This document shows, piece by piece, positions 16,296 to 24,711 of a DNA stretch of 45,232 nt. This DNA is from Candidatus Gastranaerophilales bacterium. Its GTDB lineage: Bacteria > Cyanobacteriota > Vampirovibrionia > Gastranaerophilales > Gastranaerophilaceae. A model generated the notes under the pieces. That model did not search any database. It had not been told where the DNA came from and saw only the letters and a program-made list of their open reading frames with translations. The stretch covers positions 1-45,232 of the forward strand of contig CALUQJ010000006.1 of the NCBI GenBank assembly GCA_944322865.1, written 5' to 3'. Both the position numbers and the translations under genes were made by a program. Numbering within the stretch: position 1 is the stretch's first letter; the number at the start of each line of letters is the position of its first letter.

Positions 16296-17372
16296 ATGTA
16301 TTATTTTAATAAATTATACGGTGTAAAACCGCGTAGTAAGAATATCCTTAAAAAGGAAGTCAAACAGCCTGAGCCTCCTAAAGTTCAGACAGAATCTGAC
16401 AAAGAAATATCACGCGCCGCAAAGTATATGATTGGCGCAACTGCTCTTGCGGCAACCGTCGCGTTTGGCATACTTATGCGCAAAAAGCTTAAAAGACAAA
16501 CTTTCCAACCTCTTACTGAAAAATTGGAGCGCCCTCTGGCGCATAGACCTCAGGCAATTCCGTATGAAACACCGCCTATGAAGCCGACGCCGCGCGCACA
16601 ATGGATTTATGATAAAACCGAAAGAAAGTTACATGCCACAAATCCGCTCACACCTGAAAAAGTAGATAACAATATATTAAAAACAACTGATAACAATCCT
16701 TTTAGCTGGTCTGCTAAGGATATGAAAGAATACTACATAAAACTGGAAAAAGATTCCGCAAAAGCAGCCCTTGAAGAGCAGCGGGCACTAAAAATCCGTC
16801 AGCACAGAGAAGCGCTTTTCAGACCAAACGATAAACAGGTAAAAGTTCAAGGAAAAAATTTCGACACAGAAGAAGCAATTGCCGTAGGGTCTTATCAGGA
16901 TAATTACAGTTATAACAATTTACTGCGCGATGGTGAAGTTATTCCTGAAAAAGTTAAAGAAATATGCATAATGGATAAAATAGCACAGGAAGCTCCGCCT
17001 TTAGCAGATGATGCTGTTGTTTACCGTGGTATAAAAACAAAAGTCTGGTATGAGCCGGAAAGGAAACTGCCAATTGCTGATAAAATCAAAAAAGGCGCAA
17101 TAATAGAAGATCCTTCGTTTGTTTCAACAGCAAGAAAAGATTCTGATCTTTTGACAAACTTTAATCCGGTTGAAAATCCTGCAATAGGATGTGAAGATAA
17201 TCCTATAGGCTATATGATGAGGATAAAACTTCCAAAAGGCTCAAAAGTAATTGACTGCGGTCGCGGAGGAATTTATCACGATGAAATAATTTTGCCGCGT
17301 AATTCAAAAATAAGAATCAACGATATTGACGAAGCAAATCATATTCTTGATTGTGAATATCTTCTATCTTAA
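16296..17372 (+). CDS. Membrane-anchored protein with ADP-ribosyltransferase-like domain
   Basis: 358 residues. One membrane segment (44-61, YMIGATALAATVAFGILM) is followed by basic KKLKR. A Pro-rich then charged linker runs to ~185. Residues ~190-350 match the layout of the ADP-ribosyltransferase exoenzyme fold: SYQDNYSYNNLLRDG (199-213), VVYRGIK with Arg 244, FVSTA (275-279, the S-T-S position), and YHDEIILPRNSKIRI with Glu 330. These correspond to the R-S-E triad of NAD-dependent mono-ADP-ribosyltransferases. The residue two before Glu 330 is His rather than the usual Glu or Gln. Target and role are unknown. AAGGA precedes the ATG. Its 3' end overlaps the convergent phosphohexomutase by 9 bases. 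Confidence 0.7.
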   Translation: MYYFNKLYGVKPRSKNILKKEVKQPEPPKVQTESDKEISRAAKYMIGATALAATVAFGILMRKKLKRQTFQPLTEKLERPLAHRPQAIPYETPPMKPTPRAQWIYDKTERKLHATNPLTPEKVDNNILKTTDNNPFSWSAKDMKEYYIKLEKDSAKAALEEQRALKIRQHREALFRPNDKQVKVQGKNFDTEEAIAVGSYQDNYSYNNLLRDGEVIPEKVKEICIMDKIAQEAPPLADDAVVYRGIKTKVWYEPERKLPIADKIKKGAIIEDPSFVSTARKDSDLLTNFNPVENPAIGCEDNPIGYMMRIKLPKGSKVIDCGRGGIYHDEIILPRNSKIRINDIDEANHILDCEYLLS

Positions 17373-18737
17373 ATAACTTTTGAGTTTTTCGATTTTTTCT
17401 AAGCTGTCGCTTTCAAAATATATTCGCAAAAGCGGTTCTGTTCCGCTCGGACGGACTAATATCCAGCTTGTATCATCATCAAAATAAAGCTTTACTCCGT
17501 CTTTTGTATCCATACTTTTTACTATAAAATCGCCTACTGTTTTTTTAGAACGAAATTCATCCAGTACAGGTTTAATCTCACCGGTATTATCTAAATGTTT
17601 ATCAATCCTGTCGTTATAAAAATAACAACCGACAAAGTCATATAAATCTTTTTGCATTTCAAAAAGCGGTTTATCAGCATAAGCCATAGCCTCTAAAATA
17701 AGCAGATTAGCAAGTATTCCGTCTTTTTCAGGAATATGCCCCTGAATGCTTAATCCTCCGCTTTCTTCTCCTCCGATTATCGGATTAAATTTACGCATGG
17801 CATCTCCGACATGTTTAAATCCGACAGCGGTTTCTATTACGTCTACCTCAAGTTTTTCTGCTGTTTTGTTTAATAAAAGACTTGCGCCGACTGTTTTGAC
17901 CAGCCCGCCTTTGAAGTTTTTATGGGTTTTAAGGTGCATCAAAAGTATTGCAATAATCTCGTTTGGCGAAACATATTCTCCTTTTTCGTTTATAACGCCA
18001 AATCGGTCGCTGTCACCGTCATTTGCAAATCCGACTGCATTGTCATATTCTTTTACTTTTGCAATTAATTCTTGCAAATATTTTGGTTTAGGTTCCGGCA
18101 TGCCGCCGCCAAAATTCACGTCATGGTACATGTGTATGGCTTCAAACGGAATGTTTTCTTCTTTTAAAATTTTATCAAAATAACCGATACTTGCCGCATA
18201 TAACCCGTCAAAAATTATCTTGCTTTTTATTTTTCTGATTGCTGTAAAATCAATAAGAGATTTTATATGTTCAAAATAAGCAGGACTGAAATTGTATTCA
18301 ATAACCCTGCCTTGAGCGAATTTATCGGGGGATTTACCTAAATTTGCGACAAGTTCATCGGTAATATCACTTGTTGCAGGTCCGGCATAATCTGGAATAA
18401 ATTTTATCCCTAAATATTCTGGCGGGTTGTGTGACGCAGTGAACATAACAGCGCAGGCATCTAAAAATTTTGCATTAAAAGCAAGAACAGGTGTCGGGAT
18501 AATTTTATCACTATAAAGAACTTCAAATCCGAAACCGCTTAGTATTTCTGCTGCCTGTTTTGAAAATTCTTCGGCCTTATTCCGCGGGTCATAACCTATA
18601 AGGATTTTCTTTTCAGCGCCGAATTTTTCATATACATATTTCCCGATTGCTTTTATAACTGTTTCAACATTTTCTGCATTAAAATCTTTCCCCACAATCG
18701 CGCGCCAGCCGTCTGTTCCAAATTTAATATTTGCCAT
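17364..18737 (-). CDS. Phosphoglucomutase/phosphomannomutase family protein (alpha-D-phosphohexomutase)
   Basis: 457 residues with the four-domain layout. FTASHNPPEY carries the phosphoserine, NDGDSDRFG the Mg site, GGEESGG the sugar-binding loop, and RPSGTEPLLRIY the phosphate-binding C-terminal loop. It interconverts hexose 1- and 6-phosphates for nucleotide-sugar synthesis; Glc versus Man specificity cannot be decided by eye. It is one of two phosphohexomutases in the window and the one of normal length. It is divergent from pheA, with AGAGAG before the ATG. Confidence 0.93.
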   Translation of the reverse strand: MANIKFGTDGWRAIVGKDFNAENVETVIKAIGKYVYEKFGAEKKILIGYDPRNKAEEFSKQAAEILSGFGFEVLYSDKIIPTPVLAFNAKFLDACAVMFTASHNPPEYLGIKFIPDYAGPATSDITDELVANLGKSPDKFAQGRVIEYNFSPAYFEHIKSLIDFTAIRKIKSKIIFDGLYAASIGYFDKILKEENIPFEAIHMYHDVNFGGGMPEPKPKYLQELIAKVKEYDNAVGFANDGDSDRFGVINEKGEYVSPNEIIAILLMHLKTHKNFKGGLVKTVGASLLLNKTAEKLEVDVIETAVGFKHVGDAMRKFNPIIGGEESGGLSIQGHIPEKDGILANLLILEAMAYADKPLFEMQKDLYDFVGCYFYNDRIDKHLDNTGEIKPVLDEFRSKKTVGDFIVKSMDTKDGVKLYFDDDTSWILVRPSGTEPLLRIYFESDSLEKIEKLKSYLR

Positions 18738-18792
18738 ATAATCTCTCTTTCTGTTATAATAACTATAATAACTTAAAAAGGAAGTGAACGCA

Positions 18793-19641
18793 ATGATGAA
18801 TTTTGATGAAGTTCAGAATATCGCATATTTAGGACCACAAGGCTCGTTTTCTGAAATGGCAACCGATGAATTTTGTGCAAAATACAATATACAAGCAAGA
18901 CCAACACCGTTAAGTACAATTAAACAAGTTGTTGAATATGTTGATTCTAATCCGAATACCTTGGGCGTACTGCCTGTGGAAAATTCTATTGAAGGTACGG
19001 TTACGCAGTCGCTTGACAATTTGATGTTCACTAAAAACCCTAATATCTATATTCTTTCTGAATATATTATGCCGATACATCACTGTTTGTTGGCGCGTAC
19101 AACAGAAATTTCCAGTATAACAAACATAATCTCACATCCGCAGGCGCTTGCACAGTGTCAAAATTTTATACATAATGAAATGCCTTATCATATTAATATT
19201 ATAGAAGCCTCTTCGACCGCGGAAGCTGCTCGTTCACTTGTTAATTATAATTTGACCTATGCAGCTATAGGCAGCAAAAAAACAGCTGAGGTGTATTATC
19301 TGAATGTTTTACGGGAAAATATAAATGACGATAAAACCAACAGAACACGGTTTGTATTAATCGGGGATTTTGAAACAGAGCCAACGGAAGAGGACAGAAC
19401 ATCTCTCGCTTTTTCAACTCCGAATAAACCGGGTGCACTTTTAGAGGTTTTAAAAGTGTTTTTAGAAAATGATATAAATCTTTCATACATTGCATCACGC
19501 CCTTCCAAACATAAATTCGGAGATTATATTTTTATCGTAAACTTTGACGGGCACATCAACGATCCTAAAATGTTCCAAACTATTCAGCAAGTGCGTCAAA
19601 AAACTGATTTTTTAAGATTTTTAGGTTCTTATTCAAAATAA
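18793..19641 (+). CDS. pheA: Prephenate dehydratase
   Basis: About 282 residues. The catalytic domain spans ~10-190 (IAYLGPQGSFSEMA, VLPVENSIEGTV with the conserved ENS-EG, and NKTRF-like DDKTNRTRFVLIG at the end of the domain), followed by an ACT regulatory domain (~200-280: KPGALLEVLKVFLENDINLS, ESRP-like IASRPSK) that senses phenylalanine. It makes phenylpyruvate from prephenate. I chose the ATG at 18793 because AAGGAAG lies 8 bases upstream; an in-frame GTG at 18784 overlaps that Shine-Dalgarno. Monofunctional: no chorismate mutase domain. Confidence 0.95.
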   Translation: MMNFDEVQNIAYLGPQGSFSEMATDEFCAKYNIQARPTPLSTIKQVVEYVDSNPNTLGVLPVENSIEGTVTQSLDNLMFTKNPNIYILSEYIMPIHHCLLARTTEISSITNIISHPQALAQCQNFIHNEMPYHINIIEASSTAEAARSLVNYNLTYAAIGSKKTAEVYYLNVLRENINDDKTNRTRFVLIGDFETEPTEEDRTSLAFSTPNKPGALLEVLKVFLENDINLSYIASRPSKHKFGDYIFIVNFDGHINDPKMFQTIQQVRQKTDFLRFLGSYSK

Positions 19642-19681
19642 TTTTATGCTACAATTATTCTGTTAAAATAAGGAGAATAAT

Positions 19682-20647
19682 ATGAAAGCAGTTGTATTTG
19701 ACAAAGAATTAAAACTTGTTAACGATTATAAAAAGCCGGTACCTCAAAAAGGAGAAGCACTCATAAGAATAACACTCGCCGGAATTTGTAATACTGATTA
19801 CGAAATAACAAAAGGCTACATGGGCTATGTAGGGATTTTGGGACATGAAGCTGTCGGGATTGTCGAAGAAATAAACGATACCGATCAATCACTTCTTGGT
19901 AAAAGAGTTGTATCAGAGATTTCATACGGATGTAAGGAACCTGATTGTCCGTATTGTGCCGAAAAACTTTACCGCCACTGTCCTAACCGCCACACACTCG
20001 GTATCTGGAAAAAAGACGGTTGTTTCGCTGAATACATGACAATGCCGCTTGAGGTTTTGTTTGAAGTTCCGGACAATGTAACCGATGAACAGGCTGTTTT
20101 TGTGGAGCCGCTTGCTGCTGCATGCGAAATTACAGAGCAACTCCACATAAAACCGTTTGAAAAAGTTGTAGTCCTGGGTGACGGTAAATTGGGACTTATA
20201 ACTGCCTTAACGCTCAACGCTCAGAATGTTGACGTAATTCTTGTTGGTAAACACCAGAATAAACTTGATATCGCAAAAGCACAAGGGGTAGAAACTTCTC
20301 TGTTGAACGATTTTGTTATAGAGAAAAAATATGATGTTGTGGTAGAAGCAACCGGATCTATTTCAGGTTTTGAAACTGCTCTTGCCTTAACCAAACCGCG
20401 TGGAGTGCTTGTATTAAAAAGTACGGTTGCTGCCTCTAAAGAATTTAATCTAGCCCCGATTGTTATAGATGAAATAACAGTTTTGGGCTCTCGCTGCGGA
20501 CAATTTGCCCCTGCTTTAAGGTTGTTGAAAAATAACAGAATTGATTTTACTCCTTTAATCTCTGCTGTTTATGATGCAGATGATGCGCTTGAAGCATTTG
20601 AAAAGAACAAAGAAAGAGATGTACTTAAAGTTCTTTTAAAATTCTAA
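19682..20647 (+). CDS. Zinc-dependent medium-chain alcohol dehydrogenase family protein
   Basis: 321 residues. The catalytic zinc ligands are Cys in GICNTDYE and GHE in ILGHEAVG; the structural zinc lobe is CKEPDCPYCAEKLYRHC. The NAD(P)-binding Rossmann fold starts at VVVLGDGKLGLI, where the usual GxGxxG is GDGKLG. It is most like threonine/sorbitol dehydrogenase relatives; the substrate is unknown. It is co-directional with pheA, 40 bases downstream, with AAGGAG before the ATG, and ends before a bidirectional terminator. Confidence 0.87.
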   Translation: MKAVVFDKELKLVNDYKKPVPQKGEALIRITLAGICNTDYEITKGYMGYVGILGHEAVGIVEEINDTDQSLLGKRVVSEISYGCKEPDCPYCAEKLYRHCPNRHTLGIWKKDGCFAEYMTMPLEVLFEVPDNVTDEQAVFVEPLAAACEITEQLHIKPFEKVVVLGDGKLGLITALTLNAQNVDVILVGKHQNKLDIAKAQGVETSLLNDFVIEKKYDVVVEATGSISGFETALALTKPRGVLVLKSTVAASKEFNLAPIVIDEITVLGSRCGQFAPALRLLKNNRIDFTPLISAVYDADDALEAFEKNKERDVLKVLLKF

Positions 20648-20657
20648 AATAAACTAT

Positions 20658-20688
20658 AAAAAAGCACCGGTTAAGCCGGTGCTTTTTT
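20658..20688. terminator. Bidirectional terminator between the dehydrogenase and hup
   Basis: AAAAAGCACCGG-ttaag-CCGGTGCTTTTTT: an 8-bp GC-rich core extended by A/T pairs, with a T-tract on either strand, between convergent genes. Confidence 0.9.
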
Positions 20689-20707
20689 AAAAAACTTTTT
20701 CAAAAGA

Positions 20708-20980
20708 CTATTTTACAGCCTCTTTGAATTTTTTACCAGCAGTGAAAGCCGGAACAGTTTTAGCAGCAATTTTCAAAGCAGCACCTGTTTGAGGGTTACG
20801 CCCTGTTCTTGCAGCTCTTTTGCGTGGTTCAAAAGTACCAAAACCAACCAAAGTAACTCTGTCACCTTTAGCAAGAGTTTTTTCAATTGTATCAAGAGTT
20901 GCTGCAATTACGTCAGCAGTAGCTTTTTGAGAAACTTTTGCTTGTTGAGAAACTTCTTTTACTAATTCTTCTTTGTTCAT
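20708..20980 (-). CDS. hup: HU-family DNA-binding protein
   Basis: 90 residues, the usual HU length, from MNKEELVKEVSQ. The conserved DNA-binding arm is FGTFEPRKRAARTGRNPQTG, with the Arg-rich loop and NPQTG intact. It compacts DNA as a dimer. I chose ATG 20980 because GGAGG lies at the correct distance; the longer frame to 21013 adds a non-conserved basic leader. Its promoter is at 21055-21082. Confidence 0.96.
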   Translation of the reverse strand: MNKEELVKEVSQQAKVSQKATADVIAATLDTIEKTLAKGDRVTLVGFGTFEPRKRAARTGRNPQTGAALKIAAKTVPAFTAGKKFKEAVK

Positions 20981-21054
20981 TACGAACCTCCTTCTTTTTT
21001 CGCCTACGGACAATAAACCATTCTATCCCGCATGCATTTGTAATCGACAAAACT

Positions 21055-21082
21055 ATTATAACACTTTATTTTGTTTTGACAA
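21055..21082 (-). promoter_or_regulatory. Sigma70-type promoter of hup
   Basis: On the minus strand, TTGTCA, a 16-base spacer and TATAAT, ending about 75 bases upstream of the hup ATG. This is the best consensus promoter in the window. Confidence 0.7.
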
Positions 21083-21111
21083 GGGGGTTTCAGAGATTTT
21101 TTTACGTTTAG

Positions 21112-21174
21112 CCTTATAAATAAAGGTTTACAGACCATAAGGTCGTGCTTTTCCTTGTAAATAAAGGGATACAG
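21112..21174. repeat. Pair of 22-bp imperfect direct repeats after the SpoIID-like gene
   Basis: Two copies at 21112-21133 and 21153-21174 differ at 3 of 22 positions and are spaced 41 bases start to start; each contains the hairpin-prone CCTTxTAAATAAAGG. They lie between the stop of the SpoIID-like gene (21176) and the hup promoter. No T-tract follows. Confidence 0.5.
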
Positions 21175-21175
21175 C

Positions 21176-22042
21176 CTAGTTGTAGTATTCAGGATTTAAC
21201 CTTGCAAAGGTGACGTCTTTGTAAAAATATTGTAAAATTTGATAAGCATTATACCCTTGTTTTGCAAGGTTATTGGCGCCATGCTGCGACATGCCGACAC
21301 CATGCCCGTTCTTTTTAACATTGTCGTCGAATGACGGCACAGAACGCAAGTAAGGTAAATTCCCGCCCCATACATCGCTTGCAGAAACACTCTTGCCGCC
21401 GGCAGAGGCTGAATAATATGCGGTTATTACTTTCATATCGTATGTCAGAACAATACCTTTTGTATCTTCGACAGCTTTGTTTGTTTTTGCGGTTTCTGCG
21501 GAAGCTCCGCCATATGCCTGATCTTCCGGCGTATCTTTCAGATCAAATCCTAAACTTGCGCGTTTGCCAAGATTTGCGACCGCATAACTTCTTGCCGCAA
21601 CAGCCTGTGCCTTATGGGCTTCTGTTTCCCAGCCTGCCGGCATCTCGGCAGGCACAACTCCTTTTATGTAATCCTCTATACTTACATCGTTTATGACGGT
21701 TAATTTCCCGCCTTTATTCTGTACAATCAAAATTCCGCGGTACCATTTGCTTTTTGTACATACATAGCCGGTATCAAGCGTTTTTATCACTATATTATCT
21801 GAATTAATCTTATAAAACTTGCCGTCTATCTTTATTGCAATGACATTGTTATAAGGTTTAAGTTCATAGCCTTTCATTGCCTCCATATCAAAAATAGTAT
21901 GGTTTGTATTGGCATCAATTATAGTGCCCTTAACAGATGTTCCTAAAGGCACATCCTCCGTATCAACCAGAAGTCCTATCTTTATGGCAAAACACGGATT
22001 AGCAAGAAAAAATAAAGCTAATAACAACAATATCTTTTTCAT
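21176..22042 (-). CDS. SpoIID/LytB-domain protein (exported peptidoglycan-processing enzyme)
   Basis: 288 residues with a signal peptide (MKKILLLLALFFLANPCFA). The SpoIID domain spans ~110-280: DYIKGVVPAEMPAGWETEAHKAQAVAARSYA (split: DYIKGVVPAEMP, then EAHKAQAVAARSYA) has the catalytic Glu, and AYYSASAGGKS, SDVWGGNLPYL and GHGVGMSQHGA follow. SpoIID cleaves denuded glycan strands. The organism need not sporulate; related proteins occur in cyanobacteria. The C-terminal part is short between PSFDDN and GHGVGMSQ. TATAAT ends six bases before the ATG. Confidence 0.88.
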   Translation of the reverse strand: MKKILLLLALFFLANPCFAIKIGLLVDTEDVPLGTSVKGTIIDANTNHTIFDMEAMKGYELKPYNNVIAIKIDGKFYKINSDNIVIKTLDTGYVCTKSKWYRGILIVQNKGGKLTVINDVSIEDYIKGVVPAEMPAGWETEAHKAQAVAARSYAVANLGKRASLGFDLKDTPEDQAYGGASAETAKTNKAVEDTKGIVLTYDMKVITAYYSASAGGKSVSASDVWGGNLPYLRSVPSFDDNVKKNGHGVGMSQHGANNLAKQGYNAYQILQYFYKDVTFARLNPEYYN

Positions 22043-22076
22043 ATTATTATTATATCACATTGCAATTAAAAATACT

Positions 22077-22778
22077 TTAGGCTAGATGATTGATTTTTTG
22101 TTCATTTTCTTCGTTGTCAGCCTGTGCTGTCAGTGTTTCCATAACCTGATTAAGTGTTTTTTCATCTTTTATTTGCTGTTCGTTTTGCTGACTTTTTACA
22201 TATTTTGCAGTTTTATCGCCTGCAATATGTCCAATCTCATAAGAAGTCATTGATGCTGCAAGGAAAAGTAAACCTTTAATAACCGCGCCGGTTGCTCCGC
22301 CCCAGTTTTTCTTCTGTAGAAAATCAAAAGCAGGCTTCAGATATTTTTGTTTTGAGGCAGCTTTTAATAAATTTTGAACCTTTTGAGAATCAATGATTTT
22401 ATCATAGTGTTTTTTAACAAGTCCTTCACCGCCGAACATAGCAGCCAGAGCAGTTCCTTCTGTTATTGCGGCAGATTGTTTATCATCTGACATAAGCACT
22501 TTAACTCCACCGGACAATGCAATCAGCGGATTAACATTATTGCTTGCAAATTTTGCAAATTTACCGGCATAGTTCATAACTTTATTTTCTTTTGAAAGGT
22601 CGCTGAATACTGACAACATATTTTTTGCAGTCATAGCAGCAGCATTATCGTATTTTGATATCTCTCCCAGCACACCTACTGCCTGTCCCAATGCAACAGG
22701 GGCTCTGCCTATTTCGCCGTTTTCGGTTTTATCTATGTTTCTGAATGTGAATATTGTTGATGCTACAGGACTAAACAC
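22077..22778 (-). CDS. Unrecognised protein, 233 residues, helical with one membrane segment
   Basis: It starts with GTG at 22778 (AAGG ten bases upstream) and reads MFSPVASTIFTFRNIDK. The body is Ala/Gly/Lys-rich and helical; a hydrophobic segment at ~164-182 (VIKGLLFLAASMTSYEIG) may cross a membrane, leaving an acidic Gln/Glu-rich tail. There is no signal peptide. It lies 34 bases upstream of the SpoIID-like gene, which seems to have its own -10 box in that gap. It shares a 19-bp upstream element with the 429-residue protein. Function unknown. Confidence 0.6.
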   Translation of the reverse strand: MFSPVASTIFTFRNIDKTENGEIGRAPVALGQAVGVLGEISKYDNAAAMTAKNMLSVFSDLSKENKVMNYAGKFAKFASNNVNPLIALSGGVKVLMSDDKQSAAITEGTALAAMFGGEGLVKKHYDKIIDSQKVQNLLKAASKQKYLKPAFDFLQKKNWGGATGAVIKGLLFLAASMTSYEIGHIAGDKTAKYVKSQQNEQQIKDEKTLNQVMETLTAQADNEENEQKINHLA

Positions 22779-22807
22779 GATAATCTAACCTTATAAAACT
22801 ACACTAC

Positions 22808-22826
22808 ATTTATATAAAGTATTTTT
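22808..22826 (-). promoter_or_regulatory. Shared 19-bp promoter-like element, copy 2
   Basis: Identical to the element at 12920-12938 (minus-strand AAAAATACTTTATATAAAT) and again ending 29 bases before the start codon, here a GTG at 22778. Confidence 0.5.
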
Positions 22827-23020
22827 TTTAGTAGAAATTTACTTATATAAAAATATTTTTTACAAAAATTAGCAAAAACATGAGCATAAATCCCTGTTAA
22901 CATTTGTAACAATAGTTTCAATTTATTTAAAGATTCAAGCTATAAAAGCCGTAATACATCATGTATACTAAGTTAATGTTACTAAGATACAAAAAAGCTT
23001 GAAAGGATATCAGGTAAAAA
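22827..23020. other. AT-rich divergent intergenic region
   Basis: With the shared element just before it, this forms the ~240-base gap between the divergent genes at 22778 and 23021. It contains a second TACTTATATAAAAA-like stretch on the plus strand near 22841 and TATACT near 22973 that could be the promoter of the 550-residue protein. No RNA gene is seen. Confidence 0.35.
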
Positions 23021-24673
23021 ATGGGATTAGCAGCATCACAGGCAAGATTACTAACCATAACATCCAGAAAGGCTGATTGTGAATACCAATCAATGAGATT
23101 GTCACATCAGAAAATTGCTCTGTCCCGTGAATTAAACGAGATATCCAATGAATATCAAAATTCTTTGAATAAAACTTTATTATATTACGATTTTTACGGA
23201 AAAGGCGATACTTCAAATCCGTTAAATTATAATCTGTTGATGACACCATCAGCATTAAACGATTACTTCCCGACATTAATTCTTAACCAGCAGGGCAGAG
23301 TTGTTGTCGATTCAAGTATTGCAGCAGCTGCACGTGCGGCAGGTATTCCGCAGGAAGGTATCAACGGTCTGCCAAGCAGTGATATGCGTAACGCATTTGT
23401 TGAAGGGTTATTTACAAACGGTGTTATATCTAAGAAAACAAGAGATTCAATTCTTTCAACAGTATATAACCAGGCAGCAGGTGTCGGCAGTACCGACATG
23501 ATTTCAACGCAATATGTTGAAACCGACCTTGAAGGTTTGATTGATGCATTAGGAAGTATGCAGGTTGAATTAAATACAAACTATATGACAGACAGAACAG
23601 ACACTTTATACATAGGACCAGACTCCAATAATGTTACAAATACACAGCAGACGGCATTCAACCTCGCAGATTTATTGAGCGATGATGAAAATTATATAGC
23701 ATTAGGTGTAGCCAGAAAGAATGCCAGAGCTCCGGCTTCTGTTGCAATAGGATTAGCAAACATGTTGGTTTCTGATGGCGGATTTATTGATGAAATCTAT
23801 GACGCATTTTCTCAAGTCTTGGCAGTAGATCCATTTACGGAAAATGCTTTGAAATACGCACGCGATATGACCAAAGCTCTATTTGATCCTTCTGATATTA
23901 CAGAAAACAATTATGACAGAAGACAAGATAGAGATCTTGGACAAACTTCAATTGGTACAACTGTTTATAATGAAAAAAAATGTAAAAATCCGGGTACAGA
24001 AAAAGTTCGAGATGAAGCAGGCAACTATATAGGTCTTGTTTATGCTAACTTCTGGAACCACGGTCCTATTGTAGTTAAACACAGTAGATCTAAGGCTGCG
24101 GTCAGCTTGAATAACGTTGTTGATGCATTCTTAACATACTTTGCACAATATAATCAAAAATTAGCAACTGAGCCGAACTACAGTACAACAATTGGACATA
24201 AAGATGCATCTAACCTTGTAACAGATGACAAGACATATATATACAAAATTAATGCAGGGTCAACTGTTTCAGAAGAAGATGCAAAAATCGGCTTGTTCTA
24301 CGATACTCTATTCAACCAGTTATGCCTGCAAGGCTGGACTGAAAATGCCGAAATTATTGACCAGGAATATTTACAGGAAATGCTCAAAGATGGCATGCTA
24401 TTTATTTCCTCACTCGGTGATGACGGTTACTACTATCAGGAAAACTATTCAACAAATACATTTATCAAAGAAGTTTCTGATAACAGTGCAATAGCAGAAG
24501 CCGAAGCTAAATATACAACGACAAAAGCACGTTTAAATAGCAAAGAAGAAGAGCTTGATCTTAAGATGAAAAATCTTGATACAGAAATATCTTCTCTAAC
24601 AACAGAATACGATAGTGTTAAATCAGTTATAGATAAGAATATAGAAAAATCCTTCAAGCGATATAGTGCATAA
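23021..24673 (+). CDS. Unrecognised 550-residue protein with flagellin-like coiled N- and C-termini
   Basis: The N-terminus (MGLAASQARLLTITSRKAD) is a conserved-looking amphipathic helix without a signal peptide, followed by heptads to ~residue 50. The C-terminal ~70 residues (AEAKYTTTKARLNSKEEELD, then LDTEISSLTTEYDSVKSVID) are a long coiled coil. The middle is Asp/Asn/Ala-rich and mixed alpha/beta. Helical ends round a variable middle are the layout of flagellins, hook-associated and needle-type secretion proteins, but no Pfam-level flagellin motif is visible, so a filament or secretion substrate is only inferred. It is monocistronic, with a terminator at 24682-24711. A GAAAGG and an AGG precede the ATG. 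Confidence 0.65.
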   Translation: MGLAASQARLLTITSRKADCEYQSMRLSHQKIALSRELNEISNEYQNSLNKTLLYYDFYGKGDTSNPLNYNLLMTPSALNDYFPTLILNQQGRVVVDSSIAAAARAAGIPQEGINGLPSSDMRNAFVEGLFTNGVISKKTRDSILSTVYNQAAGVGSTDMISTQYVETDLEGLIDALGSMQVELNTNYMTDRTDTLYIGPDSNNVTNTQQTAFNLADLLSDDENYIALGVARKNARAPASVAIGLANMLVSDGGFIDEIYDAFSQVLAVDPFTENALKYARDMTKALFDPSDITENNYDRRQDRDLGQTSIGTTVYNEKKCKNPGTEKVRDEAGNYIGLVYANFWNHGPIVVKHSRSKAAVSLNNVVDAFLTYFAQYNQKLATEPNYSTTIGHKDASNLVTDDKTYIYKINAGSTVSEEDAKIGLFYDTLFNQLCLQGWTENAEIIDQEYLQEMLKDGMLFISSLGDDGYYYQENYSTNTFIKEVSDNSAIAEAEAKYTTTKARLNSKEEELDLKMKNLDTEISSLTTEYDSVKSVIDKNIEKSFKRYSA

Positions 24674-24681
24674 TAAAAATC

Positions 24682-24711
24682 AAAAACTCCTCAATATACG
24701 GGGAGTTTTTT
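24682..24711 (+). terminator. Terminator of the 550-residue protein gene
   Basis: AAAAACTCC...GGGGAGTTTTTTAT follows the stop by about 10 bases: a 9-10 bp stem with a loose loop and a T-tract on the plus strand. The convergent acyltransferase ends at 24710. Confidence 0.8.
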
